Below, in pieces: positions 55,154-64,000 of a stretch of DNA of 64,000 bases (its first letter is position 1; every line of letters begins with the position of its first letter). The position numbers and the translations under genes are program-made. The stretch is from OLB16 sp964422415 (GTDB lineage Bacteria; Hinthialibacterota; Hinthialibacteria; OLB16), in contig CAYRBI010000006.1 in the NCBI GenBank assembly GCA_964422415.1, positions 1 to 64,000 of the forward strand, read 5' to 3'. Under the pieces are notes generated by a model. That model saw nothing but the letters and a program-made list of their open reading frames with translations, made no database searches and was not told the DNA's origin.

Positions 55154-58100
55154 ATGCTTTTTCCTCGCCTCGAATCCCAGCAGAGATTCCCTCTGATCTG
55201 TGTGTATAGTTGTGTATCCATTTTCTTGACAGCCCCATTCATACCGCCCGCTCAATCCGCCGAAATCCTTCTCGCGGTAGATTGGGAAAGCGAGCCCCCC
55301 TATGCCTGGGACCATGATTCCGTATGGGGCGATCAGCATTCTACCTGGGACCGTCCCAGCAACGGAGCCGTGGGGTACTGTATGAGGGCTTCGCACCTCT
55401 CTGGGGATAGCAAGGACAACCGTGGCTTCACCCTCCACGGCCTCGACACAAGGCTGGGACACCGGATCCGGATCCGGATCAGCATGGCCTGTCCCACTGG
55501 AACGGGTAAAGAGTACTGGATGGAGACCTCATACAAAACCTTCACCACGGCTCCCTCAGATTATGGGAGCTCCTACGATGAAGGCGGATGGAACATGGTC
55601 CAGTGGTTCGATGCCGCCTCATGGCCAGAAAATCCGGATGGGAATGACAGTACCTGGACTGAATACAGCACAACCTTTGTGCCCGGGAGTGAGGAGGACA
55701 TCCTCGCGGTCGGATTCGAGAGTGGAAGCACGGAGGGCACCGGCGGCGCCCCCAACATGCGCTGGGATAGCCTGGTGATCGAAGATCTGGATGGAGCGGT
55801 CATCTCCACCTTTACGCCCACCCGGACCTCCCCTCCAACACTTACCTGGACCCCGACACCCTCACAGACCCCGACCCAAACCAATACCAGCGGCGGAATT
55901 ACGAAGACGCCAACCCGCACAGCGACTCAGACAGAAACCCCCAAGGTCAGCTACACATCCACATCCTCCCCAACCATCACACTGACCCCCACGATCACAC
56001 TCTCTCCGACGATCACCATAACCCCAACCATCACCGATACCCCCACCCTCACCGAAACAATTAATGAAACCTGGAACTGCGTGGAGAGCGCCGAGAGTCT
56101 GCAGATTTCTCTATGGGGTGAGTCAGGTTATGCCCCGGATATTGCTGTTGACCGTTTTGGCAGCGCCCATATCGTTTGGCGTAGCGGCACTCATCAGATC
56201 ATGTATGCGCGCGTGGGTCCCAATTACCTGCTAGAGAAATCTCCCATGGCAATCGTGACCGCCGATGCACGCGATCCCAAGGTGGCGGTCGATTACGATG
56301 GTAACGCACATGTCATCACTCTCCCTTTCGCCGTTGACAGCCAGTCTTTTCTCACCTATCTCAAGATCGATCGTCTTGGCACCACCCTGGTCAGAAATTC
56401 TTTTGTGTGTGACGAGTTTTGGCCAGGATCCACAGATGCGATCACCAGCGCCCGCTACCATGGGCCAGCGATTAGTATCTGGCATCGGCCTCCCAATTTT
56501 CCTCTCATTGCAGTAGCTGCCGAAGTCCATCAAGCTGCAAGCCGTCCCATTGATCCAAGTAATCCCTATAGTCCCAAGAAAACCTTCTACCGGGATGGAA
56601 TTTCCGTGGTCCTCCTCAATTCGGCTGGGGAAGTAGAGAAGGAAAAAATATGGGAACCCATAATGATTACGACGGAAAACATGCCCACCGCGGATTACTA
56701 TAAATATGTCGATATCACCTTCGACACACGTGGTATCTATCATTGCGCCTGGTGGAAGAAAGACCCGGGTTACTCCTCGGGCGATGCGTGGGATGCGTGG
56801 GGGGAAATAAACAACACCGGGATGTTGCTCTTGAGTGGATACTGGGCGTCCCTGCGCCACGCGCCGACCGTTGGCCCGAAGGTAACCGCCAATGACCGTT
56901 CATTTGTTGATTTCGTGTGGGCTGATAATCCAGCACGCAGTATCATTCATTCCCGGTTACGTTTCGATAGTCCCTCCTATACCTATGTCCAGGACAAAAA
57001 GGAGACTCTTTACACAAGTACAGAGACCCACCCAGAGAATCCCAACATTGCATCGGTCTCTGGGACAGTAGTCGCTATCTGGTCGGAGGATATTCTCGGC
57101 TCACACCTGTGGGCTCAGCGCCTCACACCCCCTGGGCCAGCCCAACAGATCAGTTGTGGAAAGGCTTCGTCTTGTGCGATTGATGCACGGGCTAACGGAT
57201 ATTTTGACATTGTCTGGCAAGATTCCCGCAGCGGAACCCCTGTCATCTACTACGCATCAAAAGATTTCTCCGATCCGAGTCCCACCCCCACCCATTCTCC
57301 CACCTCCACCGGCACAAATACCCGGACAAAGACTCCCACGCTCTCCTCCACCCGTACACCCAGTCCCACAGCTACGGTGACACGCACACTCACCCAGACC
57401 AAGGCGAAGTCACCCACACCCACGACCACATTCGATGTGGCCATCTCTAGCCTCGAGTTGGTCCAGGTGGTCCAGAATCAACTTCTAACTGTCCCATTTG
57501 TGTCCGGGAAACCAGCCATGCTGCGAGCTTACATATCTGTGACATCCTCTGGTGTTGCCTATAATGGTGAAATCACGGGACGGCTCTACTACACACCCAA
57601 TGGAGGTGTACGCACCGGTCCATTCTTCCCCTCACTGAATCCTGGCGGTCTGTCCGCCACGCCGAATCCTGATCGTGGGAAGCTTGAAAACTCCTTGAAC
57701 TTCCGTCTGCCCAGCGCGGCCATCCAGACCGGTATCACCACCCTGGATGTCGAAATCAATTATCCCAGCCCCTCCATGGGTATACGCCCGATCGAAGAAG
57801 CCAACTACACGAACAATACTCAAAGCAAGGCTTACACCTTCCAGTCCCTGACACCACATTACCGTATTGGCTACTACGCGGTGGATTATACCTTCAACTC
57901 ACCCCTGCCCCCCAGTGGAAGACCGGGCATTCTCATCCATCAGGGAGATCATCTCTTCCGGAAACTCTTCCCCCTCACGTCTGGGAATTATGTGTATGTT
58001 TATGAAGGTGAGATCAAGTGGAACAAGGATATCAACATATCCGCCATGGAGTTTCTCACTCACCTGCGCACCCGCTGGCAACTGGCCGAGAATGCATCCG

Positions 58101-59647
58101 CCCCGGCCTCGATCCACAACAATCAACTGATGGCCTGGTTTCCGGAGATGGCTTATGCGGGTAATGGGTGTTCAGATCCTACCTGGCTGACCAATCCAGG
58201 CGGAATTGGGCATGTGTTCTTCGCCAACGCGACCGCCGGGACTGGCCAAGAATCATGCCGTTTCATGCGAACCTTCGCGCATGAGGCCAGTCACAATCAC
58301 AACCGTTATCATCCATCGGACGATGCCTCACACCCGCTGGAAACATTGGCCGAGAACAAGCACTACGGCTTCGATGTCGAAAAGGGAGAGATCCGTTATA
58401 AGTTCACGACACCCTCCGGAATCTCTCTCTACTATGACATCATGGTTCCAGCACGCCTGGATTACGAGACTTGGATCACCCCCTACACCTACATCAATCT
58501 CTTTAACACCTTCCCCATTTTTACAAAGTCACTGAATCTTGAGAAACAGATCACCTCAACCGCGCTCATGGTGTCAGGCCTCATTAATCAGAACAATACT
58601 GGAGTTCTCCACCCAGCTTACCAGGTCAATTATGCCACCACGCCTCGCGGGACCAACGGAAATTGCAGCCTGACTATCGAAGACAACACCGGAAAAGCGC
58701 TCTACACCTCACTCTTTTCTCCGGTTTATGTATACCCTGACTCATTGGTGCAAGCCGGTCGCTTTATTCAAGACTCGACGGGAGGAGGTCTCTCCTCACC
58801 GGCCGCGGGTTTCATCGAAATTCTTCCTGTTATCAATGGCCTGAAGAGTATTGTCTTGAGACAAGGTTCTGTTGAACTCGACCGCCTGACTGTCAGTGCC
58901 TCTGCTCCCACGGTCACCGTTCTCCAACCCAATGGTGGTGAGGTATGGTCGGAGACCGAGGAAATCCGTTGGACGGCTACGGATACAGATGCGGGGGATG
59001 CCGCGAATCTTTCCTATTCCATCCTCTATAGCGCCGATGGTAAACAAACCTGGCGGACACTCGAGACAATGTATAGTCAAACCTCGCTCCAGGTTCATAC
59101 CACCAATTTACCTGGGGGAACCCAGTGTTATGTGCGTGTGATGGTGACAGATGGCATCAACACGGGGCAGGATGATTCCAATGCCTCCTTCACCACGGTG
59201 GGGAATCCCCCCATCGCGCTCATCCTTTCGCCACGGGATGGAGCCACATTCGCCTCCTATGAGTTGATTCATCTTGCTGGCCGGGTAGTGGACCTGGAGG
59301 AGAAAGTGAACAAGGAGGATATCCTTTGGGAATCCAGCCTCAATGGAATCATCGGAACTGGATACGAGGTGGATACGATGGCTCTTCGTCCGGGAACTCA
59401 CACAATACTGTGTTCGCTTACCGACCAGGATGGATACAATGCCCATGATACGATCACCCTCACCGTGAATGAGGGGCTGATCCTTCTAGGAGACCTGCAA
59501 CGGGATGGGAGGATTGACTATCTCGACCTGCTAAAGCTTGCCCGCAAATGGCATAGATCAAGCACCAATGCCATCGATGCCGATCTGGATGGCAATGGAG
59601 CCGTCGACTCGAACGACTTGATGCTTCTTCGAAGACTCATGCGATAA
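55154..59647 (+). CDS. Giant secreted metzincin-like protease with dockerin (1)
   Basis: 1497 residues from ATG 55154 (GGAGGAGGG upstream). Signal peptide (about 1-36), an N-terminal domain starting ILLAVDWESEPPYAWDHDSV, a Thr-Pro linker (about 218-305), a propeller-like region with YAPDIAVDRFGSAHIVWR, a second Thr-Pro linker (about 706-757), a CARDB-like domain, and a zinc protease domain with HEASHNHNRYH (His1043, Glu1044, His1047, His1053) and a Met-turn candidate DIM (Met1097), the metzincin arrangement with Asn in place of the usual Gly. An FN3/Ig-like region beginning VLQPNGGEVWSETEEI follows, then a dockerin (about 1443-1497, GDLQRDGRIDYLDLLKLARK and DLDGNGAVDSNDLMLLRRL). Protease activity is inferred from motifs only. 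Confidence 0.85.
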   Translation: MLFPRLESQQRFPLICVYSCVSIFLTAPFIPPAQSAEILLAVDWESEPPYAWDHDSVWGDQHSTWDRPSNGAVGYCMRASHLSGDSKDNRGFTLHGLDTRLGHRIRIRISMACPTGTGKEYWMETSYKTFTTAPSDYGSSYDEGGWNMVQWFDAASWPENPDGNDSTWTEYSTTFVPGSEEDILAVGFESGSTEGTGGAPNMRWDSLVIEDLDGAVISTFTPTRTSPPTLTWTPTPSQTPTQTNTSGGITKTPTRTATQTETPKVSYTSTSSPTITLTPTITLSPTITITPTITDTPTLTETINETWNCVESAESLQISLWGESGYAPDIAVDRFGSAHIVWRSGTHQIMYARVGPNYLLEKSPMAIVTADARDPKVAVDYDGNAHVITLPFAVDSQSFLTYLKIDRLGTTLVRNSFVCDEFWPGSTDAITSARYHGPAISIWHRPPNFPLIAVAAEVHQAASRPIDPSNPYSPKKTFYRDGISVVLLNSAGEVEKEKIWEPIMITTENMPTADYYKYVDITFDTRGIYHCAWWKKDPGYSSGDAWDAWGEINNTGMLLLSGYWASLRHAPTVGPKVTANDRSFVDFVWADNPARSIIHSRLRFDSPSYTYVQDKKETLYTSTETHPENPNIASVSGTVVAIWSEDILGSHLWAQRLTPPGPAQQISCGKASSCAIDARANGYFDIVWQDSRSGTPVIYYASKDFSDPSPTPTHSPTSTGTNTRTKTPTLSSTRTPSPTATVTRTLTQTKAKSPTPTTTFDVAISSLELVQVVQNQLLTVPFVSGKPAMLRAYISVTSSGVAYNGEITGRLYYTPNGGVRTGPFFPSLNPGGLSATPNPDRGKLENSLNFRLPSAAIQTGITTLDVEINYPSPSMGIRPIEEANYTNNTQSKAYTFQSLTPHYRIGYYAVDYTFNSPLPPSGRPGILIHQGDHLFRKLFPLTSGNYVYVYEGEIKWNKDINISAMEFLTHLRTRWQLAENASAPASIHNNQLMAWFPEMAYAGNGCSDPTWLTNPGGIGHVFFANATAGTGQESCRFMRTFAHEASHNHNRYHPSDDASHPLETLAENKHYGFDVEKGEIRYKFTTPSGISLYYDIMVPARLDYETWITPYTYINLFNTFPIFTKSLNLEKQITSTALMVSGLINQNNTGVLHPAYQVNYATTPRGTNGNCSLTIEDNTGKALYTSLFSPVYVYPDSLVQAGRFIQDSTGGGLSSPAAGFIEILPVINGLKSIVLRQGSVELDRLTVSASAPTVTVLQPNGGEVWSETEEIRWTATDTDAGDAANLSYSILYSADGKQTWRTLETMYSQTSLQVHTTNLPGGTQCYVRVMVTDGINTGQDDSNASFTTVGNPPIALILSPRDGATFASYELIHLAGRVVDLEEKVNKEDILWESSLNGIIGTGYEVDTMALRPGTHTILCSLTDQDGYNAHDTITLTVNEGLILLGDLQRDGRIDYLDLLKLARKWHRSSTNAIDADLDGNGAVDSNDLMLLRRLMR

Positions 59648-59732
59648 GCGGAAATCCATGGATACGGCTCTTTTTTAACGGACTGAAACAGCAGATCTAC
59701 CTGATGGCGTTGTATCTCGAACCGGATTTTGC

Positions 59733-59761
59733 TTGACGCGGTTACTATTAAACATGATAAT
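59733..59761 (+). promoter_or_regulatory. Sigma70 promoter of metzincin-like gene 2
   Basis: TTGACG (59733-59738), 17-base spacer, GATAAT (59756-59761). Spacer sequence ends AAACAT as in the first promoter. Confidence 0.78.
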
Positions 59762-59767
59762 TCCCTA

Positions 59768-59884
59768 TTGGTTTTAGGTGATTGTTGGTTACGGGCCATA
59801 CGCCCTCGTAGAAACGGCCCCGCTCCGGCATTTGCTTGTCGCCGGTGGGCCCTTTTATCCAGGATATGGAGGAGGGCATCACCC
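59768..59884 (+). promoter_or_regulatory. Structured leader of metzincin-like gene 2
   Basis: Counterpart of 55038-55153: ACGGGCCATACGCCCTCG, stem GGCCC-CCGGC (59816-59829) with GCCGG-GGGCC (59841-59851), CTTTTATCC, and the same complement GCCCTC (59802-59807) to GAGGGC (59872-59877) in the ribosome binding site. Loop and internal-loop bases differ while stems are kept. Confidence 0.6.
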
Positions 59885-62800
59885 ATGCTTTTCCCTCGTC
59901 TCACATCTCAGCGGAGATTCTCTCTGGTCTGTCTATTAAGTTGTTTGTGCCTCTTCCTGACATCTCCATTCACACCCCCAGCTCAAGCCGCCGAGACCCT
60001 CCTTTCCGTAGATTGGGAAAGCGAGCCCACCTTTGCCTGGGACCATGATTCCGATTGGGGTAATCAACACTCCACCTGGGACCGTCCCAACACCGGAGCT
60101 ATCGGACACTGTATGAGGGCCTTGCACCTCACCGGTGATAGCAAGGACAACCGTGGATTCACGCTCCTCAACCTCGGACTGAAGATAGGACACCGCATCC
60201 GGATCCGGATCAACATGGCCTGCCCCACTGGATCCGGCAAAGAGTATTGGATGGAGACCTCCTATAAAACCTTCTCAACCGCTCCGGACGATTATGGCGA
60301 GGCTTACGATGAGGGTGATTGGGAGCCAGTTCAGTGGTTCGAAGCCGCCTCCTTTGAGGGAGAACCAGATGGAAATAGCAACACCTGGATCGAGTACAAC
60401 ACCATCTTCGTGCTAGATAAACCGATCCTTGCGGTTGGGTTCGAAAGTGCCAGCACGGATGGCACCGGTGGCGCCCCGGAGATGCGTTGGGACAACCTTG
60501 TAGTAGAGGACCTGGATGGAACTGGTCCCTCGGCCACCTCGACCTTCACTCCCACGCCCAGCGCCAGCCCCACCCCCACCGTTACGTTTACTCCCACCGC
60601 TACTCCAACGGCTAGCCGTACTTGGACACCCACCGTGACTGTTACCAGAACCATCACACCAACTCACTCCATCACCAACACTCGCAAACCCGGTGAACCG
60701 ACTCCGACCGATACCGATACCGACACCCCAACCAATACTCATACACTCTCGGAGACCCCCACCCCGACCGAGACCTTGACTCCCACCGAGACCTTAACCC
60801 CCACTGAGACCCCCACGCCAACCTTCACCCCGACATCAACGCCCACCTTTACCGAAACACATACCCCCACAATCACGAACACACCCACCGAGACCCAAAG
60901 CTGCGTCGAGGACACCCCACTCCTGCGCCTCAACCCAGATCTCATCGAAGGATACACACCCGATGTCGCCATAGATCGCTTTGGCAGCGCGCATGTGGTC
61001 TGGCGGGATAATGCTTGGGGCATCTGGTATGCACGGATTGGCGCGGGCAATTTCATGGAGGTATCTCCCACTGTCGTTATCAGCACGGGAAAGGTGCGCG
61101 ATCCCAAGATTGCTGTCGATCCGGACGGGTTCGCGCATGTGGTGGTACGTCCTTCCGTATCGGGCGAACAGTGGTACCTCACCTATTTCAAGATCGACCG
61201 CTCCGGACAAAATGTGCTCACCAAATCCACCATCATTTTCGACACTTGGCCCCAGCGTCTCGATACCATCACGGACTCACAGTACTTATGGCCGGTGATT
61301 GCCTTTGATACCAAGCATTGGCGTCCAGTCATCGGCTGCGAGGCCCACCTCACGGCGCAAATGCCCATCGATCCACTCGATCCATTAAGCCCCAAGAAGT
61401 ACTTCTACCGCGACACCATTGTGACTGTTCCCATTGATTATTACGGTGATCCCATCCGTTCGGAGCGTTGGGAGCCGTATTTCGAATATGCCATGGACAC
61501 CAACCCAGCCGATAAGGCGAAGTACCCAGACATCGCGGTCGACAAGAAAGGGGTGATCCATGCGGCTTGGTGGCATAAAGAGCCGGATTGGACCAGTGGA
61601 GGAATCGCCTACCGCAATTCAACCATGGCCAATTGGCTGGAGGTCTCCGCCGCACGTGAAGTGGCCTCTCAACCCTGGGTGGGTCCCGAAATCACCTGCA
61701 AGGACTCCGGATATGCGGACATTACTTGGGCCACCTCCCCCACTGGGAAGGTGTTCTGGCAGCGCCTGACAGGGGGATTCTTCTCCGGCTCCAACGTTCT
61801 AGCCACCAGTGGAAGCGCTAGCGGAAAATTCGCCAACATCGGCTCGGTGACCGGAACCGTGGTGTGTGCCTGGAGTGATGATCTAGACGAGAAACACCTC
61901 TGGGCTAGACGCGTGGAACCCTATGATTTTCCAGGCCGGGTAATCCACTGTGGTGGAACTTCCAGTATTGCCCTCGATGGCCGTCCCAACGGCTTTTTTG
62001 ACATTGTCTGGCAAGACACACGCGATGGGGCTCCCTCGGTCTACTACACGAGCAAAGATTTCAGTGACAAACCTCCCACCGCTACCTTCACTCCGGAGAA
62101 TACCCCCACCATTACTCCCACGGAGCTAACTCCCACCGTGACAGTGACACCCACAGTGTCACCCACCATGACAGTGACACCCACAGCCACACCGACAGGA
62201 ACCTTCAGCCTGGACCTTTCCATTAACGCCATCGAGGTGGTTCAGGTGGTTCAAAACTCCACCTATAACCTTCCCCTGGTGGCCGACAAACCCACTGTAG
62301 TGCGTGCTTATGTCATGTTGGACCCACCCGCGGCCCAGCATGCGGGGGGGATCAATGGACGGCTCTTTTACACCACGGGAGCCGGACGCCAGGGGCCCCT
62401 ATTCCCGATGAATGTAGGTCCAGCTGGAATAATCGCCACACAGAACCCACTGCGGGACCACATCGAGCACTCCCTGAACTTCCGTTTGCCAGCTGACGCC
62501 ATCCGCGTGGGGAATGTCAACTTCGAGGTAGAGGTCAATTACCCGGTACCCACCGTAGGCGAGGGGGGAGTGATCGAGAATAAACGCCCTCTCGAAGAAA
62601 ACGATGAAACCAACAACACCAACGCCCGAGCCTGTACTTTCCAAGTGATTGCTCCCCGGTACCGGATCGCCTACTACTCGGTCAACTACTACCCCAATTG
62701 GCCCTGGGAATCCGCTCAAAATCCCACGGCCGCGATCCATGGCGGGGACGATATGTTCCGGCGTATCTTCCCCCTGGCACCCTCCGATATCGAGTATGCC

Positions 62801-64000
62801 TACGAAGGCGAGATCAAGTGGGGTAAGAACATCAACTCCTCGAGCAATGAATTCATTGCTGTCCTGCGAAACCGCTGGAATCTGGCCGAGGCCGCCGCGC
62901 CCATCGCCTTTGCCTACAACACCCAAATGTACGCCTGGTTTCCGGAAAATGCTGCTACCTTCAACGGCCTATCGGATCCGGCTTGGGTGACCAATCCAGG
63001 CGGACGTGGGCGCGTGGCCTTTGGGAACGAGACCATAGGCGCAAGTTTTATTACTTCCAGATACCGGCGCACCTTTGCCCACGAGGTGGGTCACAATCAT
63101 GACCTCCGTCACCCAAACAACCTGAACTTCCTGACCAATGATGTCGGATTCGATGTGGCCAACAACGTGGTCCGCTACACCTACCAGGTCGCAGGCGGGC
63201 CGGCCTTGCGGTACCTTGACATCATGAATCCCGCCCGGCGCGAATTTGAGGCGTGGATCAGAGCTACCACTTACAACAAGCTGTTCACGGAAATGCGAGG
63301 CCACCTTAAATCAACCGACTTCATCAAAGACTTCGCCAACGGTTCGCTGATTGTTTCCGGATTGGTGAGTCAGTCGGCCACGGGTGAGTTCTTCCCGGCC
63401 TACAAGACGTCATTGGCGGCCACGGCCGCAGGCGTGACTGGAGAGTACAGCCTCAGTATTGAGGATGATGCAAACCAGCCACTCTTCACCTCTCGCATTA
63501 ATCCCATGTTCTCCTTCCCAGACCAGGAAATTGAGGTGTCCTCCTCGATCCATGATGCAACTGATACGACCCCCCCGAGTGAAACCGCGAGCTTCAACGA
63601 GAATCTCCCGGTGCTTGCGGGGATGCGCCACATCGTACTCCGGAAAGGAACTCTGGAACTCGACCGGCTGACGGTAAGCGCCTCCGTGCCCACCGTCACG
63701 GTGCTCCAGCCGAATGGGGGTGAGGTGTGGTCGGAGACAGAGGAGATTCAATGGTCTGGAGCCGATACCGATCCTGGGGACACGGCAAATCTATCCTATT
63801 CGGTTCTTTACAGCGCGGATAATAAACAAACCTGGCGGACACTCGAGACGATGTACAGCCTGAACTCGCTCGAGATCAACACCGCCCATCTGCCGGGTGG
63901 AACCCAGTGTTATGTGCGCGTCATGGTGACGGATGGCATCAATACGGGACAGGACGATTCCGATGCTCCCTTCACCACAGTGGGGAATCCACCCTCCGCC
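59885..64000 (+). CDS. Giant secreted metzincin-like protease (2), 3' end outside window
   Basis: 1372 codons are present and the frame is open at the right edge. The paralogue shares the order of domains: signal peptide (MLFPRLTSQRRFSLVCLLSC), N-terminal domain (LLSVDWESEPTFAWDHDS), a longer Thr-Pro linker (about 218-340), propeller-like region (YTPDVAIDRFGSAHVVWR), Thr-Pro linker (about 726-775), CARDB-like domain, protease domain with HEVGHNHDLRH (His1066, Glu1067, His1070, His1076) and DIM (Met1114), then VLQPNGGEVWSETEEI. The dockerin expected by comparison lies beyond the window. A tandem duplication that included the promoter and leader produced the pair. Confidence 0.87.
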   Translation, partial: MLFPRLTSQRRFSLVCLLSCLCLFLTSPFTPPAQAAETLLSVDWESEPTFAWDHDSDWGNQHSTWDRPNTGAIGHCMRALHLTGDSKDNRGFTLLNLGLKIGHRIRIRINMACPTGSGKEYWMETSYKTFSTAPDDYGEAYDEGDWEPVQWFEAASFEGEPDGNSNTWIEYNTIFVLDKPILAVGFESASTDGTGGAPEMRWDNLVVEDLDGTGPSATSTFTPTPSASPTPTVTFTPTATPTASRTWTPTVTVTRTITPTHSITNTRKPGEPTPTDTDTDTPTNTHTLSETPTPTETLTPTETLTPTETPTPTFTPTSTPTFTETHTPTITNTPTETQSCVEDTPLLRLNPDLIEGYTPDVAIDRFGSAHVVWRDNAWGIWYARIGAGNFMEVSPTVVISTGKVRDPKIAVDPDGFAHVVVRPSVSGEQWYLTYFKIDRSGQNVLTKSTIIFDTWPQRLDTITDSQYLWPVIAFDTKHWRPVIGCEAHLTAQMPIDPLDPLSPKKYFYRDTIVTVPIDYYGDPIRSERWEPYFEYAMDTNPADKAKYPDIAVDKKGVIHAAWWHKEPDWTSGGIAYRNSTMANWLEVSAAREVASQPWVGPEITCKDSGYADITWATSPTGKVFWQRLTGGFFSGSNVLATSGSASGKFANIGSVTGTVVCAWSDDLDEKHLWARRVEPYDFPGRVIHCGGTSSIALDGRPNGFFDIVWQDTRDGAPSVYYTSKDFSDKPPTATFTPENTPTITPTELTPTVTVTPTVSPTMTVTPTATPTGTFSLDLSINAIEVVQVVQNSTYNLPLVADKPTVVRAYVMLDPPAAQHAGGINGRLFYTTGAGRQGPLFPMNVGPAGIIATQNPLRDHIEHSLNFRLPADAIRVGNVNFEVEVNYPVPTVGEGGVIENKRPLEENDETNNTNARACTFQVIAPRYRIAYYSVNYYPNWPWESAQNPTAAIHGGDDMFRRIFPLAPSDIEYAYEGEIKWGKNINSSSNEFIAVLRNRWNLAEAAAPIAFAYNTQMYAWFPENAATFNGLSDPAWVTNPGGRGRVAFGNETIGASFITSRYRRTFAHEVGHNHDLRHPNNLNFLTNDVGFDVANNVVRYTYQVAGGPALRYLDIMNPARREFEAWIRATTYNKLFTEMRGHLKSTDFIKDFANGSLIVSGLVSQSATGEFFPAYKTSLAATAAGVTGEYSLSIEDDANQPLFTSRINPMFSFPDQEIEVSSSIHDATDTTPPSETASFNENLPVLAGMRHIVLRKGTLELDRLTVSASVPTVTVLQPNGGEVWSETEEIQWSGADTDPGDTANLSYSVLYSADNKQTWRTLETMYSLNSLEINTAHLPGGTQCYVRVMVTDGINTGQDDSDAPFTTVGNPPSA

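Noticed and set aside
56231..56860. 209-codon minus-strand frame inside metzincin-like gene 1
   Set aside because: Shadow of the coding strand; no start signal or domain.
55800..57440. Thr-Pro coding repeats as a CRISPR-like or microsatellite array
   Set aside because: Units are irregular and in frame with the protein; they are linker codons.
59649..59690. Fifth copy of the 84-bp palindromic element
   Set aside because: Only GGAAATCCATGG and CTCTTTTTTAAC resemble the right end; no inverted partner is present, so at most a remnant.

Overview
The window looks like chromosomal DNA of an uncultured Gram-negative-type bacterium of moderate GC content, probably a metagenome-assembled genome: one 100-base N gap sits inside a repetitive gene, and one gene is split by a single-base shift in a short homopolymer. 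Dockerin-tailed giant secreted proteins, choice-of-anchor Q parallel beta-helix proteins, Thr-Pro linkers, BlaI/M56 (BlaR1-like) regulation with carboxypeptidase-regulatory-like sensor repeats, and several B12-binding radical SAM enzymes suggest a candidate phylum near Planctomycetota, Omnitrophota, Sumerlaeota or Hydrogenedentota. No rRNA, tRNA or CRISPR was seen, so the phylum is an inference.

Layout. 1-6317 (minus): TPR lipoprotein (cut by the window edge), coiled-coil zinc-ribbon protein, B12-binding radical SAM protein, ilvE, glnB and a REC-GGDEF regulator. 6545-11035 (plus): a P-loop kinase-like gene translationally coupled to a DUF433-nucleotidyltransferase fusion, then asd, gltA and hemD. 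11198-13965 (plus): an exported metacaspase followed by an exported pseudo-caspase that has lost its catalytic Cys. 14346-18972 (minus): blaI plus an M56 sensor gene, with an operator/promoter shared with the divergent GH116-like gene (19290-21311). 21567-27148: second B12 radical SAM protein, a three-gene ABC exporter operon, and a small membrane protein. 27270-40772 (minus): three giant beta-helix exoproteins in tandem, the last interrupted by the assembly gap. 40983-45278 (plus): minimal FtsX-type ABC exporter, CorA-like transporter with an altered signature, and a DUF5060/DUF4038 apiosidase-like hydrolase. 45344-54454 (minus): a 3036-residue exoprotein with beta-helix, beta-propeller and Ig-like domains and a dockerin. 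55154-64000 (plus): two tandem paralogous metzincin-like giant proteins, each preceded by the same promoter and the same structured leader.

Several repeat families punctuate the window: an 84-bp palindromic element encoding MDSRLRGND/FPRRRESM peptides (three full copies, one degenerate), a 143-164-bp nested-palindrome element (two copies), a long hairpin with a conserved loop behind each beta-helix gene, and a CCTCACCCC-type inverted repeat.

The overall picture is a cell investing heavily in very large secreted or surface proteins and in polysaccharide processing. The most unusual elements are the conserved promoter-leader module of the two giant proteases, the metacaspase/pseudo-caspase pair, the DUF433-MNT fusion, and the insertion of a palindromic element into both the blaI leader and the reading frame of its sensor partner.
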